DNA of 64,000 nucleotides, taken from positions 7,626,213-7,690,212 of the forward strand of contig NC_092574.1 of the NCBI RefSeq assembly GCF_037975245.1, written 5' to 3'. The position numbers and the translations under genes are program-made. Positions 40,301 to 54,900 of this stretch are shown one piece after another (position 1 is the stretch's first letter; each line of letters opens with the position of its first letter). The DNA is from Apostichopus japonicus. Taxonomy: Eukaryota; Echinodermata; Holothuroidea; Aspidochirotida; Stichopodidae. Under the pieces are notes generated by a model. The model was not told the DNA's origin. It worked only from the letters and a program-made list of their open reading frames with translations, and made no database searches.

Positions 40301-42121
40301 AATTTTGGGCTTAAACTCGAATTCACATGTTAGGAAGGTTTAGTGAAACTTTCTGAGCTCTTTGTGATCACATCACAATGTCTCTATATATCTCTTTTAT
40401 TTCTGACTTTACAGATAGTTCAGATTCTACAAAGTACTTGTAAAAAGGAAAACCTGACACTCCCTCCCGAACTGGCCAAGAATATCGCTGTCAAATCTAA
40501 CAGGAATTTAAGGAAAGCACTACTGATGTGTGAGGCTTGCAAGGTGCAACAGTAAGTATTGCTTTAGATTTATTTTAATTTGGGAAAAAGTTTCCCCTCT
40601 TCCCCTTCCTTTCCCCTGTAACTATAGTAACCCAAATGAATATCACTAGAAACCAGTCACTTTGTATTCATAAATCTCTTTTCGCTGCTCATTTTTTCGA
40701 TTCATTCCGTCACTATATAAAAATGACATAACTATACCTGAAGGACCGTTGCAGTAGTTAGTGCACAAGTGTAATGCTGCCACAAATGCATCAAGAATGT
40801 CTGTCTCCATGGCAACAGCAGCAAACTCGGATGCTAGTAGGCTGTGTGGTACATACTGCCAAAACTGAAAGCGCCCAGTGTTCACAAATTTTGACTGAAG
40901 TACCCAAAGTTATGAAACCATAGCTTATAAATCATCACATTTGACCACATTTAGGAAAGAGTAAAAAAAAATTGTAACAATCTTTGTATCCATTTCACAG
41001 AGCCAATATCAAACAAATTATCATGAATATTATTTTTTTTTTTGGTCAGATATCCATTTAGTCATGATCAATCAGTACCTGATGCTGATTGGGAGGTCTT
41101 CCTGAGAGCCACAGCCAATCAAATCGTCCAACAGCAAAGTCCAAAGCAACTTCTGGTCGTTAGGGGAAGGTTGTACGAGTTACTTTCGCATTGCATTCCT
41201 CCCGATATAATTCTAAAGGTAAGTACGCTCGTAATCTTGTAAGCTTCTTATCAGCTGACATACTCGTTTTCATAAGATTATATCTCTAAGATGCAAAATT
41301 TTACTCAACTTTTACACAAATAATCCTAAAAAAAATTGAAAGTTTTAGATCCATTCAGTGCACAAATTCATTTATTAAAACAACAGAAATGATTTCTAGT
41401 GTCTTTCTTCAAGATAAACCAAATCTTGAGTTTGGAGTACGATTTTGAGATGGGATATGATACATAGCAGAATGGAATACATTTGTCATCCTAAAGAGTC
41501 CAAAACTGTCTGCTGATTTTATCCAAGCTTAGATCAGTTTTTTGCACATTGGTACTATTAGTGTGCAATATGGAATACAAACAGTGCATTTATAGCTGAA
41601 CCAGTCAAACGTTTATTTTTAAGCAATGAAAAATTGTGTTTAGTTCTCTAGGTGTATGCGATTATATTACCATGGAAAGTGTCTGGGCGATAACATTTCT
41701 AAAACAAGTCTTAGGAAAATAAATTGATGTTCAATTTTGTGATGTCATCCAGAATAGAGTTTTAACTTGAGCCCCCCACAATCCTTTTTTTATTTTGTTT
41801 TAATATTTTTTTTATGAGCAGTATTGTTAAAGGCGTCGGTAAAACTTGTAAGAAAATGTTTGCGCAAACGCCAAGTTTACTTTCCATTAATTTTAAATGC
41901 TGTGTGGTTTGTTTTCTTTGTTTACAAAGGGTTTACTTGAAGAACTGTTAAAGAGCTGCGACGGGGCACTGAAATCCGAGATGAGTCAGATAGCAGCATT
42001 CTATGAACACCGGATGCAACAGGGGAATAAGGCCATCTACCATCTGGAGGCATTTGTAGCAAAGTTTATGAGCATTTACAAACGATACCTGGAGGAGGGC
42101 TTTGAAGGCATGGATCTTTGA
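37382..42121 (+). CDS. RFC3: RFC3, replication factor C subunit 3
   Basis: A small subunit of the pentameric clamp loader that opens PCNA and places it on primed DNA in the nucleus. Eight exons chain in phase: 37382-37468, 37811-37948, 38619-38686, 39051-39148, 39547-39728, 40415-40551, 41050-41218 and 41930-42121 (TGA). The product is 356 aa, the same length as human RFC3. It opens [20 protein letters not shown]. The phosphate-binding loop GPSGAGKKT is at residues 42-50; the Walker B position reads LLTEVD (133-138) instead of DEAD-box type, as in this subunit family; and the trans-acting SRC motif is at 177-179 (IRSRC). The C-terminal collar helices ([19 protein letters not shown] and [13 protein letters not shown]) are intact. 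The gene shares a 2.1-kb divergent spacer with UBE3A and converges on CLPB. I see no AATAAA within 700 bp after the stop. Confidence 0.96.
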
Positions 42122-42929
42122 TTGCTATTCTTGCGAGAGATATCGGCAAAAGGAACATACACAAAACAAAACGCTATAAAAGGGTTTAACTTTTACATAA
42201 CTGTGTGGTAATTGTTTCTCTGTTAACGAAGATCGTGAACATTGAAAAGTTTTACGGACCGGACTCTTTCTTAACTACTACTGCAAACACTTGCAAGGAA
42301 AAGATCGAGGCAAGAGTTTCTTAATTCTATCTTGTCTGTGTTGATGAGTGGTTATGTACAGGGAATGTCAAGTGTTACAGAGAGAAAGGTCTCAACGTAG
42401 TAAAAGCAAAATTTCCTCGCCCATTTCAATTTTGCGTAGAATGAATGTTCATACCACAGTTTAAGTGGCGCCGTGGCAACCTGGGGGATGCTATGGCAGA
42501 CATGTCAGGGTGTTCCCACGACAAAGGTGGGTGCAGAGGTGCATTATTGATGTAACAGGAAAATGTAACTGGGTAGCTCAAAGAGCTACAAAATGTCAAA
42601 TATATGCCCTGAATATATAACACTATTCATAAAAGTGTCAAAAAAATTTTTTGTGAACTTTGCTCGTGTTATTTACAAATAATTTACATGATAGTACAAA
42701 GGCAAGTAAGTGTAAAGACAACACTCAATGTCTTCTTCTTTTCTTTTCATTTATTCATTGCACTCTTTTCATATACCCTCCCCACCCCCCGCCCCCCACA
42801 ACCTTCATTCCTAAATAATTCTCCGATTAGTTATCAGATCTCTCATTCTGTAAAGTGTTGACAAAAATGTTTGAACAGCTCTTGGATGAAATCTATGCCA
42901 TATTTTCAAGACCCCTCTGTCAGTTCTTG
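42122..42929. other. Convergent spacer RFC3 / CLPB
   Basis: 808 bp between facing stop codons, expected to contain both 3' UTRs. It includes the candidate CLPB poly(A) signal at 42750-42755 and a C-rich tract at about 42777-42800. No other feature is seen. Confidence 0.6.
42750..42755 (-). terminator. Candidate CLPB poly(A) signal
   Basis: AATAAA on the minus strand, about 175 nt past the CLPB stop. It is the nearest perfect hexamer that I see downstream. Confidence 0.4.
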
Positions 42930-45900
42930 TCATGAAAATGGTGAGAATCCCATTTTTTCTGGAGCAGGTACTGAAGAAAGGTCAATTGTTTCTTTGGAAC
43001 CTCTGCTAATTATCTGCAGCCTCAGCATGGGTTGTTTAGTCTGTTTGTCGGTCTGTCTGTCTGTTAATGATGATTCTCCCGATGGGTTATCCACTGAAAT
43101 GTGAAGTTTACAGCCGGTGTGGATCAACTGTTTCTCCTGAGCAGCTGCAAGCTGGTTGACAACTCTTCTCTCAACCTTGAGAAGTGAAACAAAAGAAAAG
43201 AGTATTAAAGGGTGTGAAGACTCGCGCAAAAAGAAACGTCTAATGCCGGTAATCTGACCTAGTTTCGAATGAGGTGTTACAGAAGTGTTAGACACCACCA
43301 TCGATCCCAGAAAATACACACACAGCTTGCTACTGTCGGTAATAACACAGTAGTGTACAGTCAGTACATACAGCTACGCTCAATACCCACAGCACAGTGT
43401 ATAAACGATACAGCAATGGACATCTCAGGTCCAGCTAAGGATAACAAGGTATCACGTTTCATTACTGTCTGCATTTTGTAGCGACACGAACAAAACGTCA
43501 CTTGCAAGCAATGGAAAGTTAACTTTTTCAGATGGCAGCACGCGGTTTGGGGCGAGTTCTTCAATGCCTTTAATTTCCACACCGCAAAAGCATGAAACTT
43601 TCCTCTCTTCTGTTTCATAGTCATATGCTTTTCAACTTGAAATCATAAAATCAGTAAATAAAAGTTGAATTATAGATTGAGATAAATAAATCATGGAGAA
43701 ATTTGAGGTTTTACTTTTCATGTTGTTTGCTCTCAGAATGAATTGAGAGAATACATGAATAGACTTCACAAATGTGCAAAACTACCTCTCAATTGCAATT
43801 TTAACTTGACAGTGATAGAAAGTTTGTGATAATTCTTAAAAAAGGAAAGGGGATAAATGAAGGTGAAAGATCATCAATATAAAAAGAGTTCTATGCAAGA
43901 ATGGTATTCATTTTAGAACCAGAAAACCAAATTGAAAAAAAAACACAAAATTGAAAATGTGTATACTTTGCTGAAAATATAACTGGCTTATGTGATAATA
44001 AAGGCAGAGAGGAAATAAATATGAAATGTGATGCCGAAACTAAGAACAAATATTCTTTACCCCCTTCCAAAATCTAATTAATGAATAACAGAGAGAGATC
44101 TTTTTGTCCTATTGAACATTGTTAACACTCTTGCTATGCCTTATCTCCGATTCAGATGTGTGGGAGGATATAAAAGCTTTTAAATATTTCTCTTTTACCT
44201 CATGTTTTATGGATCTAGCTCCGTAGTGGACATCATATCCATCTGCAAGAAGGTCCAAGACCTGACGGTCCCAGCTTAGGTCGATGTCATGTCTCTCTTT
44301 AGCCTGTACAGAGATCGGGGGAAGACAAAAAGGACACCCTAGCGACGGGTAATATTTTGAAAGACTATAAAACAGAGACATCTTCCCCTAATATCACTGC
44401 TGATGAGCTCATGCATCATGGGTTCTATCTACAACAGTCACTGGCAGCAGACTTAATGAGAGGGGGAGAGGATGGAGCCCCAGGAGGTGGGGTGGTGGTG
44501 GCTAAAGTGAACACAGGATATATGAGATTAGGAATAAAGTATTCTTCTTACACACATTAGTTCTTCACATACGATATTTTCACACACATAAAACATAACA
44601 CTTAAATTTAAGAAGTCTTCAAAAAAGAGTATATATTATACCAGTCTAGAGAGTGGTCGGAACATTTTGACACTTTTAAGGGAATCGATTTTACGTGAAA
44701 TCTCTCAATCCAAAACTTTCTTTCTTTCTTTAAATTGTTGGTCAGGGTAGTTTTATGGTTCTAACAGCTCCCCCCCCCCCCTCTGCAATTGAGACACATT
44801 AACAAGGTGTGAATGCAAGCATTCAACTGAACCGTCGTACCTTTTTAGCCCAAAAGTCAAGTTCTTTTGCGACCAGTTTAATCAGCTCTGCTCTTGAAAA
44901 CGGGAGAAAATAGACCATCTCGTTTATGCGACCGAGGAACTCGTCTCTTCCAAAATGGTGTTTCAGGATCGGTTGGACCACTTCCTCTTTGAATTTCCTG
45001 GAAATGGTGACCTGTTCGGCCATTTCCATCTTTCCTGAGGACATAACATTTGCGAGTAAACCCATCAATAATGATTGATAATTTTACTTTTACCAATTGT
45101 AACAAGTTTTGGGGTCAAAAATTCATTCTCATGAGTATGTATACAACTGCCTTAATGTGATATGTTATAATGTCTTCTTTGCCACTTACGACAAATGTCA
45201 TTAATTTATTTAGCGCGGAAATGAAACAAAGTTATGAGGCTGGAAGTAATATAGAACAATCAGGTTTAATTTACGTCCTCTCTAATAGACATATAAATAC
45301 ATATATGTATGCAGATTGTTGTAGTTCAGCCTCAACTGATCAATGACAAGCCACCCACACTCCCCCCTCTCCCTTCCCTACCTGACAATACCAGCAGGCC
45401 TAAGTAATATTCACAGGAAGGATTTTCAAATGGAATTGGAATCACCAATGGTGGAAAGTTTGACAGAATGAAAAACTGGGTTTGATGCCTGACCATCTCA
45501 GTTTCAAGCATTTGTTGGGGTGCCTGAATTCACAGATACTGTGTCAGGGAATTATATTAATTTACTGTTCAAATTTTATGTAGCAGTTTTGAAAGCTCTG
45601 AACTCTCTCTCATAAAATACTATAACAAAACCCGCTATACATATTTACATATAGCATCTTGCCATTTTGTATAGTACTTTGCGATTCCAGATAAATTATT
45701 CCGATTTGGGATAAATTATTCCCTGCTTGTCCTATTGATGTAATGGTAAAAGCAGACACTGTCCTTACTGTTTTGATACAATTTCCTAATGGAAATAACA
45801 ATTGTTATGCTAATGTGTCACCTTCTAACGATGCTTGTCTCTCCTTCATTATCTTGTCGGCTTCTCTCCTCAGCTGCATCCCGTGACCAGCAATCTCATC

Positions 45901-48900
45901 GCTAGCTAGGTTGGACGTCATCACAAAAATTGCATCTTTGCATTCGATGGTCTTTCCCTTTCCATCCGTCAGTCGACCCTAATGAGTAAACAATAGAAAT
46001 ATATATATATACACATGTCTGTTTCCTAAAGACAACATTACACAATCTACAGTAGATAGCTGGTTCCACACATCATCATAATGTACCAGCTAGGTTCAAA
46101 ATTCGTACAAGAAAACAACACTGTTTTTATGAAAGTGGTCTGCATAACACAAAACTAACATACATACAATTCCTCACCCTTCAACAAAACTAGGAGATGA
46201 CAGAAGTATTACGCGAACCAAGATTGCCCTTCATAGACTGAAACGCTTTTACATTAATTAATTGAGATGTTAATTGTCTAATAATCAATGGTGTTAATTG
46301 ATTCTACTGATAAAATGTTTGTCCCCCTAATGTGAAATATTTTTGTATCAGCAATTCAGCATCAACAAAATTCTAATAGTGAAGGCAGAAATGTTCTTCT
46401 TCATTGATATTTCTATCATAACTTTGACATATATACTCAAGCTGAATGAATTAATTTGCCCTAGAATCAAGAATTAAATGATCTTAAAATATTGTTACAA
46501 ATCAACACAAACTACAGCCTTATAAGCAACATCTTTTAAAGATTTGTTGGACATAGAATACGATCAGCTGAATTTTTGGGGGTAAAAATAACTAAATTTA
46601 CCTCATCGAACAGTTGTAACATGATCGTTAGTACGTCCGGATGTGCCTTGTCCACCTCATCGAATAACACGACTGCATTCGGACATTTCTTCAACTGTTT
46701 GGTCAACTGACCTCCCTCGTCGTGACCGATGTAACCGGGGGGTGAGCCGATGAATTTTGAGACCTCATGTTTCTGTTGGTATTCTGACATGTCCATTCGG
46801 ATAAATCCCTTCTTGACGTCCTTGTGTATGTACTTAGCGATCTGTTTGGCCAACTCCGTCTTTCCTAGATTGCACCAAAGAAAGAAGATGTGAAGCTCTC
46901 CGTGGTTCATGCCTCCAGAGGGCTGAAGCTTTTTCAAAACAACCCGACCTCATTTGCATACCAAACTCTCATTTGCATATCAAACTACCATTTGAATAGG
47001 TAAGAAGTAATTCTGATAATCGGCCGGTTGGGAACAAATTTCCCACTGTTAATACCACTCCGTACTCTTACTCTGGCACCATGCTTGAAGCACTCTTACT
47101 GACAGTATGAACAGTTTCTGAACCTATATCGTACAGAAACATGATATTCATACTGTCAGTGCAAGTGTTTTGAAGCATGACATGAAAGTACAGTTTGAAA
47201 AGAACACTGTCCCAACTGGGTGATACTCACAGAGTAATTAGGATAATAAACAGTTTATTGCACCATTTTGGGAGAGAAGACTGAGGTAGAACTATCGATG
47301 AGTTGAGAATAGGAAGCTTTAGCAGGGAGCACAGCACAGTGTAAGAGAAACTCAAGCTGCTACTTTAAATGCCTACCGGTCAAGCTATACCATGCCTTCA
47401 TCTCATTTATCCCTTTTCACTGTATGTAAAATTAATCAAATGAGTTACTGCACCACTGAATAAAAAAGTGGAGATATCAAACTGATCTTAAAGATCACAT
47501 TCACATCTCACCAATTCCAGAGGAACCAAGAAAGAGGAAGACGAGAGGATGGTTGTCATCCATCCAGCCGTTCTCTTTACGTCTGATTGCTGGGGAAACG
47601 GGGAAACGAAAACAGTGATGAATGGATGGATGAACGATGATATAGCAAATATATGAAATAAACAGAAGTAATGACAAACATTGTATGAGCATTCTGCTCA
47701 AACTGAGGCTTCCATTACTTGTATGAACAGAAGTGTAAATTCTGTATTAAGCCTCAATGGAGCGATTTGAGGTTTCAAAAAATAAACTGTTCTGGGTAAA
47801 ATAAATTTCCTCCATGATGTCTATGGTATGTTCAGCCAGACACCACAGAAAAAAGGAGTTGCATTGGTCTTAAATGGCTTCTTGAAATGTGCATAGTACT
47901 GTTCAATTCTGAGGGAAGGAGGGAGGGGGAAGGAGGGAAGGGGCAAAGGAAGGAGATCTGAGGGAGGAGTACAAAATAACCCTAATAGCACAAATGAGGG
48001 ATTGGGGATCTGAGGTTTGAAAAACAATTAAAAGTGGTGCGGAGATGTTTTCTTTAAGAAATTACATTTAAGCATAAAATGGAACACCATCTTTAAAGTT
48101 TCACAAAATTTGACATATAGTAATTGCCAAGATGTTTTTGCTATGATTAAGTCGACCTTAGTTTGCGAAATTATAATTGTCTTTGCAATAATTGAAATTA
48201 ATATGCATGCCGGGAGTCAGTACAGAACAGAATATATGATGAACAAACAAATGCTGTATGTTTTCATTAACATCTACCCATTTAACAAAAACGAGCAAAC
48301 CACCATGAATTTATTAAAAGCGGAATAAATGTTATTAGAAATTGGAGTAAGGCTATGAATATTCATTTACTTGCAGCTACTGTTGCTATGGCACCTTCCT
48401 GACCAATGATATGCTCCTTTAGTCTTTGTTCCAGTGGGTACCGCCTCCTCTCCTCCATTTCTCTTTGTTTCTCTAGTTCTTCAAACTGAGATGCAGAAAG
48501 GGGGAGAAAAAAACAGGAGAAAAAAATTAAGCAAATGACTGTTTCAGTCATTTTATCATGCTTAAGATTTTCTTCATGTGCCAGAATACTGCAATTTTAA
48601 GCAAGGGATGTGCTCCCCCACTGTATTAATATTCCTAACACATACACCCTTTTAGTGATATTTAGTTTCATCAATAGCAACTCAGATATTTAGTAAGAAG
48701 TAATGAATCACTAAAACAAAACTACTTAGCAGCAAGACATTTTTATCATCTTACTTTATTATTATTATACGATATTTATCTTACACAAAATCACTTTGAT
48801 ACTGCATCTTGTAAACTTCCATTCCCCCCACCCCTTTCCCCTCCCCCTACCAGATGCTGAGGTGGGAAATAAAAATGCAAAGGGTTATTATATACACCTC

Positions 48901-51900
48901 TTTCTTGGTTGGGGGTGAGGAAGATTTGGGGGTGGAAGAGGATTAAAAATCTGTGGTAGACATGTGTTACTCCAGTCTCCCTCTCTCCTCCCTCCCCACA
49001 GTAACACAAAAAAGGGGTGCATTCAAGATAAAACAACAAAAACAGGAATAGATATACACCTTCGGCCTGGCGATAAGCTGTCCACAATTTACATCTGACC
49101 CTACTGATCCAATCTCTCAAAAGTTTTGCAGTATGATGTTGTTGAATATATCAAGTAAACTTCAAATCAAATCAGTACCATGACACATTAATTTTAATAT
49201 CAGTAAGTTCTCATGTTTCATTTGACTTGGTACTATCATATTTTCCAACCTTCGAGTCAGCTGGGTACTGCCAGTCCTGATCAACATTAATACCAACCTT
49301 TGTAACATAACCCTCCAACAGCTTTTTCATTTCTTGGCTTCTCGAATACTGGACGGGCGTGTAACCGTTTACGTTTTCTTGTAGAGGGTTGGCACCTTTA
49401 AACCAGAAAAATGAAAAGTTACACTGACGTTAAGTCGAGCCAGTTTTTACACTTCCTGAACTCACGACGATGAAATTAAGGCTGGGGATTGAATCTGGAT
49501 CGAGCGACATTATGAACTAGACTTAATACACTCTTTAATACATACAAAAGTGGACTTCTGTAATTAACCCACAACATGAAGAAGAAGATTTGCTTAAAGA
49601 TGAATGATAGTGATTTTTCACCATCGACGAAAAAATACGATTTTATTCAAGAGTATTCTAGTTGGTTTCCATTTTACACATGTGAAAATTCAAGTCAATC
49701 CGATGTTGGGAAAGGCTTAAAAAAAATTCCTAAACTCGTTGATTTTTTAAACAAAAATTGGGCTTTTCGCGAAAAGCGATATGATGATCACGTGATCTAC
49801 AGTGACATGTGACGTCATTATGATGACAACAACGTGAGCTCGGCGCAGTGTACTTCAGCAGTGTGCACTTAGTGTGTAAGCTTAGTTGCAACCTACTCTA
49901 TATTGGACTCGACAAACAACGTAAACCACTAGCAAAATCCAAGAAATTGCGTTGTAGGGGGATGCAACAGAACGAATGTGGACTCTACAATAAGTTTTTT
50001 TCAATTTTCCAAGCGGAAAAAGTAGTGAGAGATATCGGAAACTCTGGATACGATTTGTGAGGAGAACCAGGAAAGACTTCATCGCACCAGGAGTTTCTCA
50101 TGGCAAGAATGTGAAAGTTTGTTCTGCCCACTTCACAGAAGATGATTCTCGGGCCCAGTTGAAATTTGCGTGTGGCAAGGTCACTAAAGTAATAAAAGTT
50201 TGAAAGATTGATGCTTTTATGCCGCATTATTTATATATATCCCGATAAATGCAACAGTAAGTGTTGGAACTGGAAGACATGTCAGACGTGAACAACCTAA
50301 TGACTATGTGAGGAGAGAATCCACGTGCAAATTTCAATTGCGGCATGGACGTCGCTTAGGCAGAGTTTTTTGGGGCAGAGATGTGTTCATACCCTCCAAA
50401 CCACTTTAAATGTAATACGAATAGGAAATGTGTGTATGCTCGAGCGAAACAAAACATCGTGTAAGTATTACTTACGGTAGCGCACACTGTCACTTATGTT
50501 TGCACAGTGTGAAAGTACCGTTTGCGGACCTACGTGAAGTTGGGCTAGAATACGATTCCTCCTGAAGCCCAAACCACGAGGCATGCATGTGAATAAACGC
50601 AATAGGCATTGCATGTAGTGAGAAAATTGTTCGAGCTTGACTAACAACTCGATTGAGTTCAAATGCGGTTGTATTTCAAGCTCAATGAAACCTTTCTGTT
50701 GGATTTCATGACGCACAGAACAAGGAACGTTTATGTTTTACAGTAGGCCTAGTGCATACAAGCGAATCTACTTTGTTTAGAACTTTGGATTTTCTTTTGG
50801 ATGTTATACTAATCTACGTTTGAGACTATCATCACTATTGTTATTGTGCCAGTTTGACTGGTAAGTGAGCACATTCATACATCACTCTGTATAAAACCCG
50901 CCAAAAACGTGATCTTGAGATTTACGTTACTTTTGGTCAGCTTGCGAGTTACCTCTTCAGATATTGGAAAATCGTTGCGAAATCGCCGCAAATTTCGTAA
51001 AAAAAACAAACTTGTAAACACGTGGTGAAGAAATCAAGAAACACTATGATATTCATTATCTATTTATGTCTTGAACATTACGCCGGAAAATAACAGTTAT
51101 GCTGACACGAAATGCACGCACAGCTCAGTACTGAACAGTTCACAACAGAAAAGATCATCACAGTGACGTCATTCACTGACCTGAGGGCTGTTCAAGGTCG
51201 TTGCAGTGTTTGCAAATTCCTAAATTACGGAGGCGAAAAAACGATGTTTTAATTCCCTTTTTTATAACTTTCCGGTGTGCTATTTGGAAAATTAAAAAAA
51301 TATGTTGCTTGGTAACTTATAAACTACATTATATATGAAAATGAGAGATTTTTTTTCTGTCACTATCGTTCTACTTTAAAACGTCAAATTGATTTCATCA
51401 AGATGAAAAAAGTGACAAAGACTGGAAATATTGGAGTAGAAGAAAATGACTAGTCCTAACCTCTGCAACTTCCATTACAACCAACAGCTGTCAGTGACAA
51501 TTCCAGAAACTTACTAAAAACTCGGGGCATATTTTATCCGGTATCGCATCGCAAACTGCTATGCAAACGGGGTATACTTGCTATACAAATGCAAATTGGA
51601 TGTATACATAGCAGCAGTTCGTAGTTGTACACAGAAACTATACTACTTGTGATGCAGTCAGAGATTACCGAATGCTACGCCAGACTTTGAAACGTTGAAA
51701 TTATTCTCCGCAACTCACCACTTTCTAAGAGGAGTTTGACCATGGCAAAATCTTCAACCAGTACTGCGTAGTGAAGAGCTGTGCAACCCTGGAAATTAGC
51801 TCGGTTGTTCATGTAGTCTGAGAACATATCCTCTCTGGTTATCAATACTGTATCGATGCAGAATGGAAGTAATTACATTGCGACCAAAACTTGTGAAAGT

Positions 51901-54900
51901 AAAAGATTATCACCCCCTCCCAATTTACATATCAAGGAATAATCCTCAACCTTAAAGTCATTTGTAAAAGTATAAAACAGAGTGCCGCTCCTCTCCCCTT
52001 CCCTTATCTATCTTCCAAGTTCAATAATGACCCTTGGGGTTATAAACAGATTACAATATATATAAACCACTTTAACATTTTGACTAATTATATGAATCAA
52101 TCTTTACTTCTCTTTTCTAGGTTGAGAATGGATTTCAACAATTGCAGAGCTCCCTGTAAAAGTCAATTATATATTATACTTCTTATAATATCTTTCTAAT
52201 TTGATTGGACAATTCCTTTAATCTTATGCAAAGCAGAGAATAAAATATGAAGGGTGGAATTATGCAAGGCAAAGGATATTAAGCATTGACTTTTTTTTTG
52301 TATTTGTGATGGACAGTTTCTCTGTTTGGTGACCAGAAACAAGTTCAAACAATATGCAAATGATTCTATAGTTTCGACTAACAAAAGTTCGATAAAAAAA
52401 ATATCAGATGACTGGAGAGCTCTTTGAGGTCCCAAGTCATTCTTCGACACGAGTTTGACACAAAATTATTTTGCATAGTTCTAGGTAGCTGTTAGTTGTA
52501 ACATTAAAATGATACCAAAAAAAAAAGTTTAAAAATTTAGTTTGACAGATATACAAACCCTTCCCGTATATCTGTTTCAATTTAAATACAGGTATCTACA
52601 ACTGCATTATCGAAAATTGAATTCTAGTGCAAAAATATTGTATTACATTTACCAGTGTCGTTGAATTGATAGAATTTGTCCCCCAAATACTTTTCAGGAC
52701 TTTTTATGTTTGCCAAATAATGCAATTTTGTACTATTAAAGGTGGGTACATAGGGTCATTTCAAAAGAGGTATAATGTTTTTAATTAGCTGCACCCAACA
52801 GGTTTAAGAGAGGAATTTTGCTATATTTGGAAGAGGTTAAATGAATATTTGAAAGCACGTACCATGCAGAGAATTCATTTTCTTTTCTTGCGATGTCTGC
52901 CAAACATTCATAAAGTCATCACCAAGGTTAATATCTGCCCCAGATTCTAAAAGGAGCCTCACCAATCTATAAATAAGAACACAATTTATTAATAAAAATT
53001 CAGATTCTGCATTATAGGAAGCAAAAATCTGTTTGTTTTTTAAGTCTGTCACAAGTTTTAAAATATCAAAGAGCAAAGGATGCTTTAATAACATTTCATA
53101 AAATTAAATATATCATGTTTTCTTTTCATTAGTAAACAAAAAAGGAACCGTTTCAAATCAATAAGAAAAAAACAAATTATGAAATTAGAAAAGAAAAACT
53201 GGAATGCCTTTATCATTTTAATAGTTTTGATCAAGAGCAATTATGACATCAGTTACAAACTATGAAAATCTGGAGAAAGATAAGAAGAATGAAGCTAAGA
53301 AAATTGCTTCCATTTGCACCAATTGTAGTGAGAAATATTTGAGATCTTGAGGACTACAAGGGATGCATTTTCTGCAGAATTAAATCACAAACAGTTTTGT
53401 CACTCAACTCATCAGGAATCCATTCCTAAAAGCAACCTTCATGTTTTATCCTCAGAACAGAGGAAAATAATTGATAATGAAATGTTTCATCACAATTATT
53501 ATACTGGCATACACAGTCTACAATAAAGATCCATCAAGTATTTCCCAACTGACCAACTGTACTGTTATGCATAGGCCTACATGTAGGAAGCAGAACTTTG
53601 CCAAATAATTAGTTAATCCAGAGTTACTGTACCTCTCATGACCATTTATGGCAGCTACCTGCAATGCTGTCCATCCCAGGGGATGTCTTTCGTTGACATC
53701 CAAACCTGCCTTAATAAGTCTGGGAAATAAAGCAAAGAAGGATTTATAATGTCGTCAACATTGCAGTATACACTAAAGCAACTCAGTGAAGAATTAAACA
53801 ATTAATATGCCTCTACCCCCCTCCCTCCCACTCCTTAACACTCACCTTCCCCCTTTCCAAAATGGGAATTTGAAATATAAATGTTGTGGAGTCGATGGAA
53901 AAATCAATTTGGTCAAACTGTATGTAGAATTTTTCAAACAGAAAATAACGTAAGGGTTTGGAACAGCCACATATATGTAGTAAGTGGATGTATAATTCTT
54001 TTTGACAAGTGGGCTATTGTAAATAATGCAAATACAATTTAATTAAGTTTATATTATACTGCCACCCATATTGCATAGTTTTTGGCTGTTGTACTATAAT
54101 GCAGGGCACTCTGGCCAATATACAAAGGGCGGGGGAGTGGGGGAGTTGCAAATACCCTCACAAACTTCCAAAGGGCCATTTTTTTCTAGGTACAGTAGTG
54201 AGTGGTCTTTCCTTTATTTAGCTGCACAACATTTCACTAAAAAAAATATGGTTGCTAACTGTACATAGTAACTTTAAGCATCCTCAATGAATGGACCTCT
54301 ATCCCAGGGGGGGGGGGTGTGTTCAGAAAGAACAAGATCCACATCTTCATTAATGCACCAAACCTGCAACTGCTGCATTCGGGGATAGTATTTTAAATGC
54401 ATACATATAACTAACCTGTCAAATGATCCTCAAAGAGAATAGTTTTCTCATGAACCATTCATTTTAATACCTTACTGATAGTAAATTAGCATATTAGTAT
54501 CATTATCTAGATATGACTAATGATGAGATAATGAATACCTATAATCTTATCGGAACTTTGTCATCATATCACATTATGTCAGAAATTTTGCTGTAATGAT
54601 CTGTTCGAATACAGTTTAAAAAATAATTCTGCTGAACCCCAATTATTGGAGTTATACCAATTATTTTTTACAGTGTACCTTATTATTACCTCGTTAATAT
54701 CTTGTATGAAGAAGATACAACACTTACCTTTTGATTTCCTCAACATCACCATTTCTAGCAGCTTGGAACCATCTCTCTCTATCTGAAATTGAGAAAAGTA
54801 AAAAAGAGTTTCTGTTAAAATCAGGGACTAATTTAGCCAGAATTGTATAACAAAATGCTACAACACGTGATCAATTTGCATTGTTAATTCAAAGATGAAT

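Noticed and set aside
52108-52153. Extra CLPB exon filling the ankyrin linker
   Set aside because: The acceptor and donor look plausible, but its 46-bp length gives phase 2 where phase 1 is needed.
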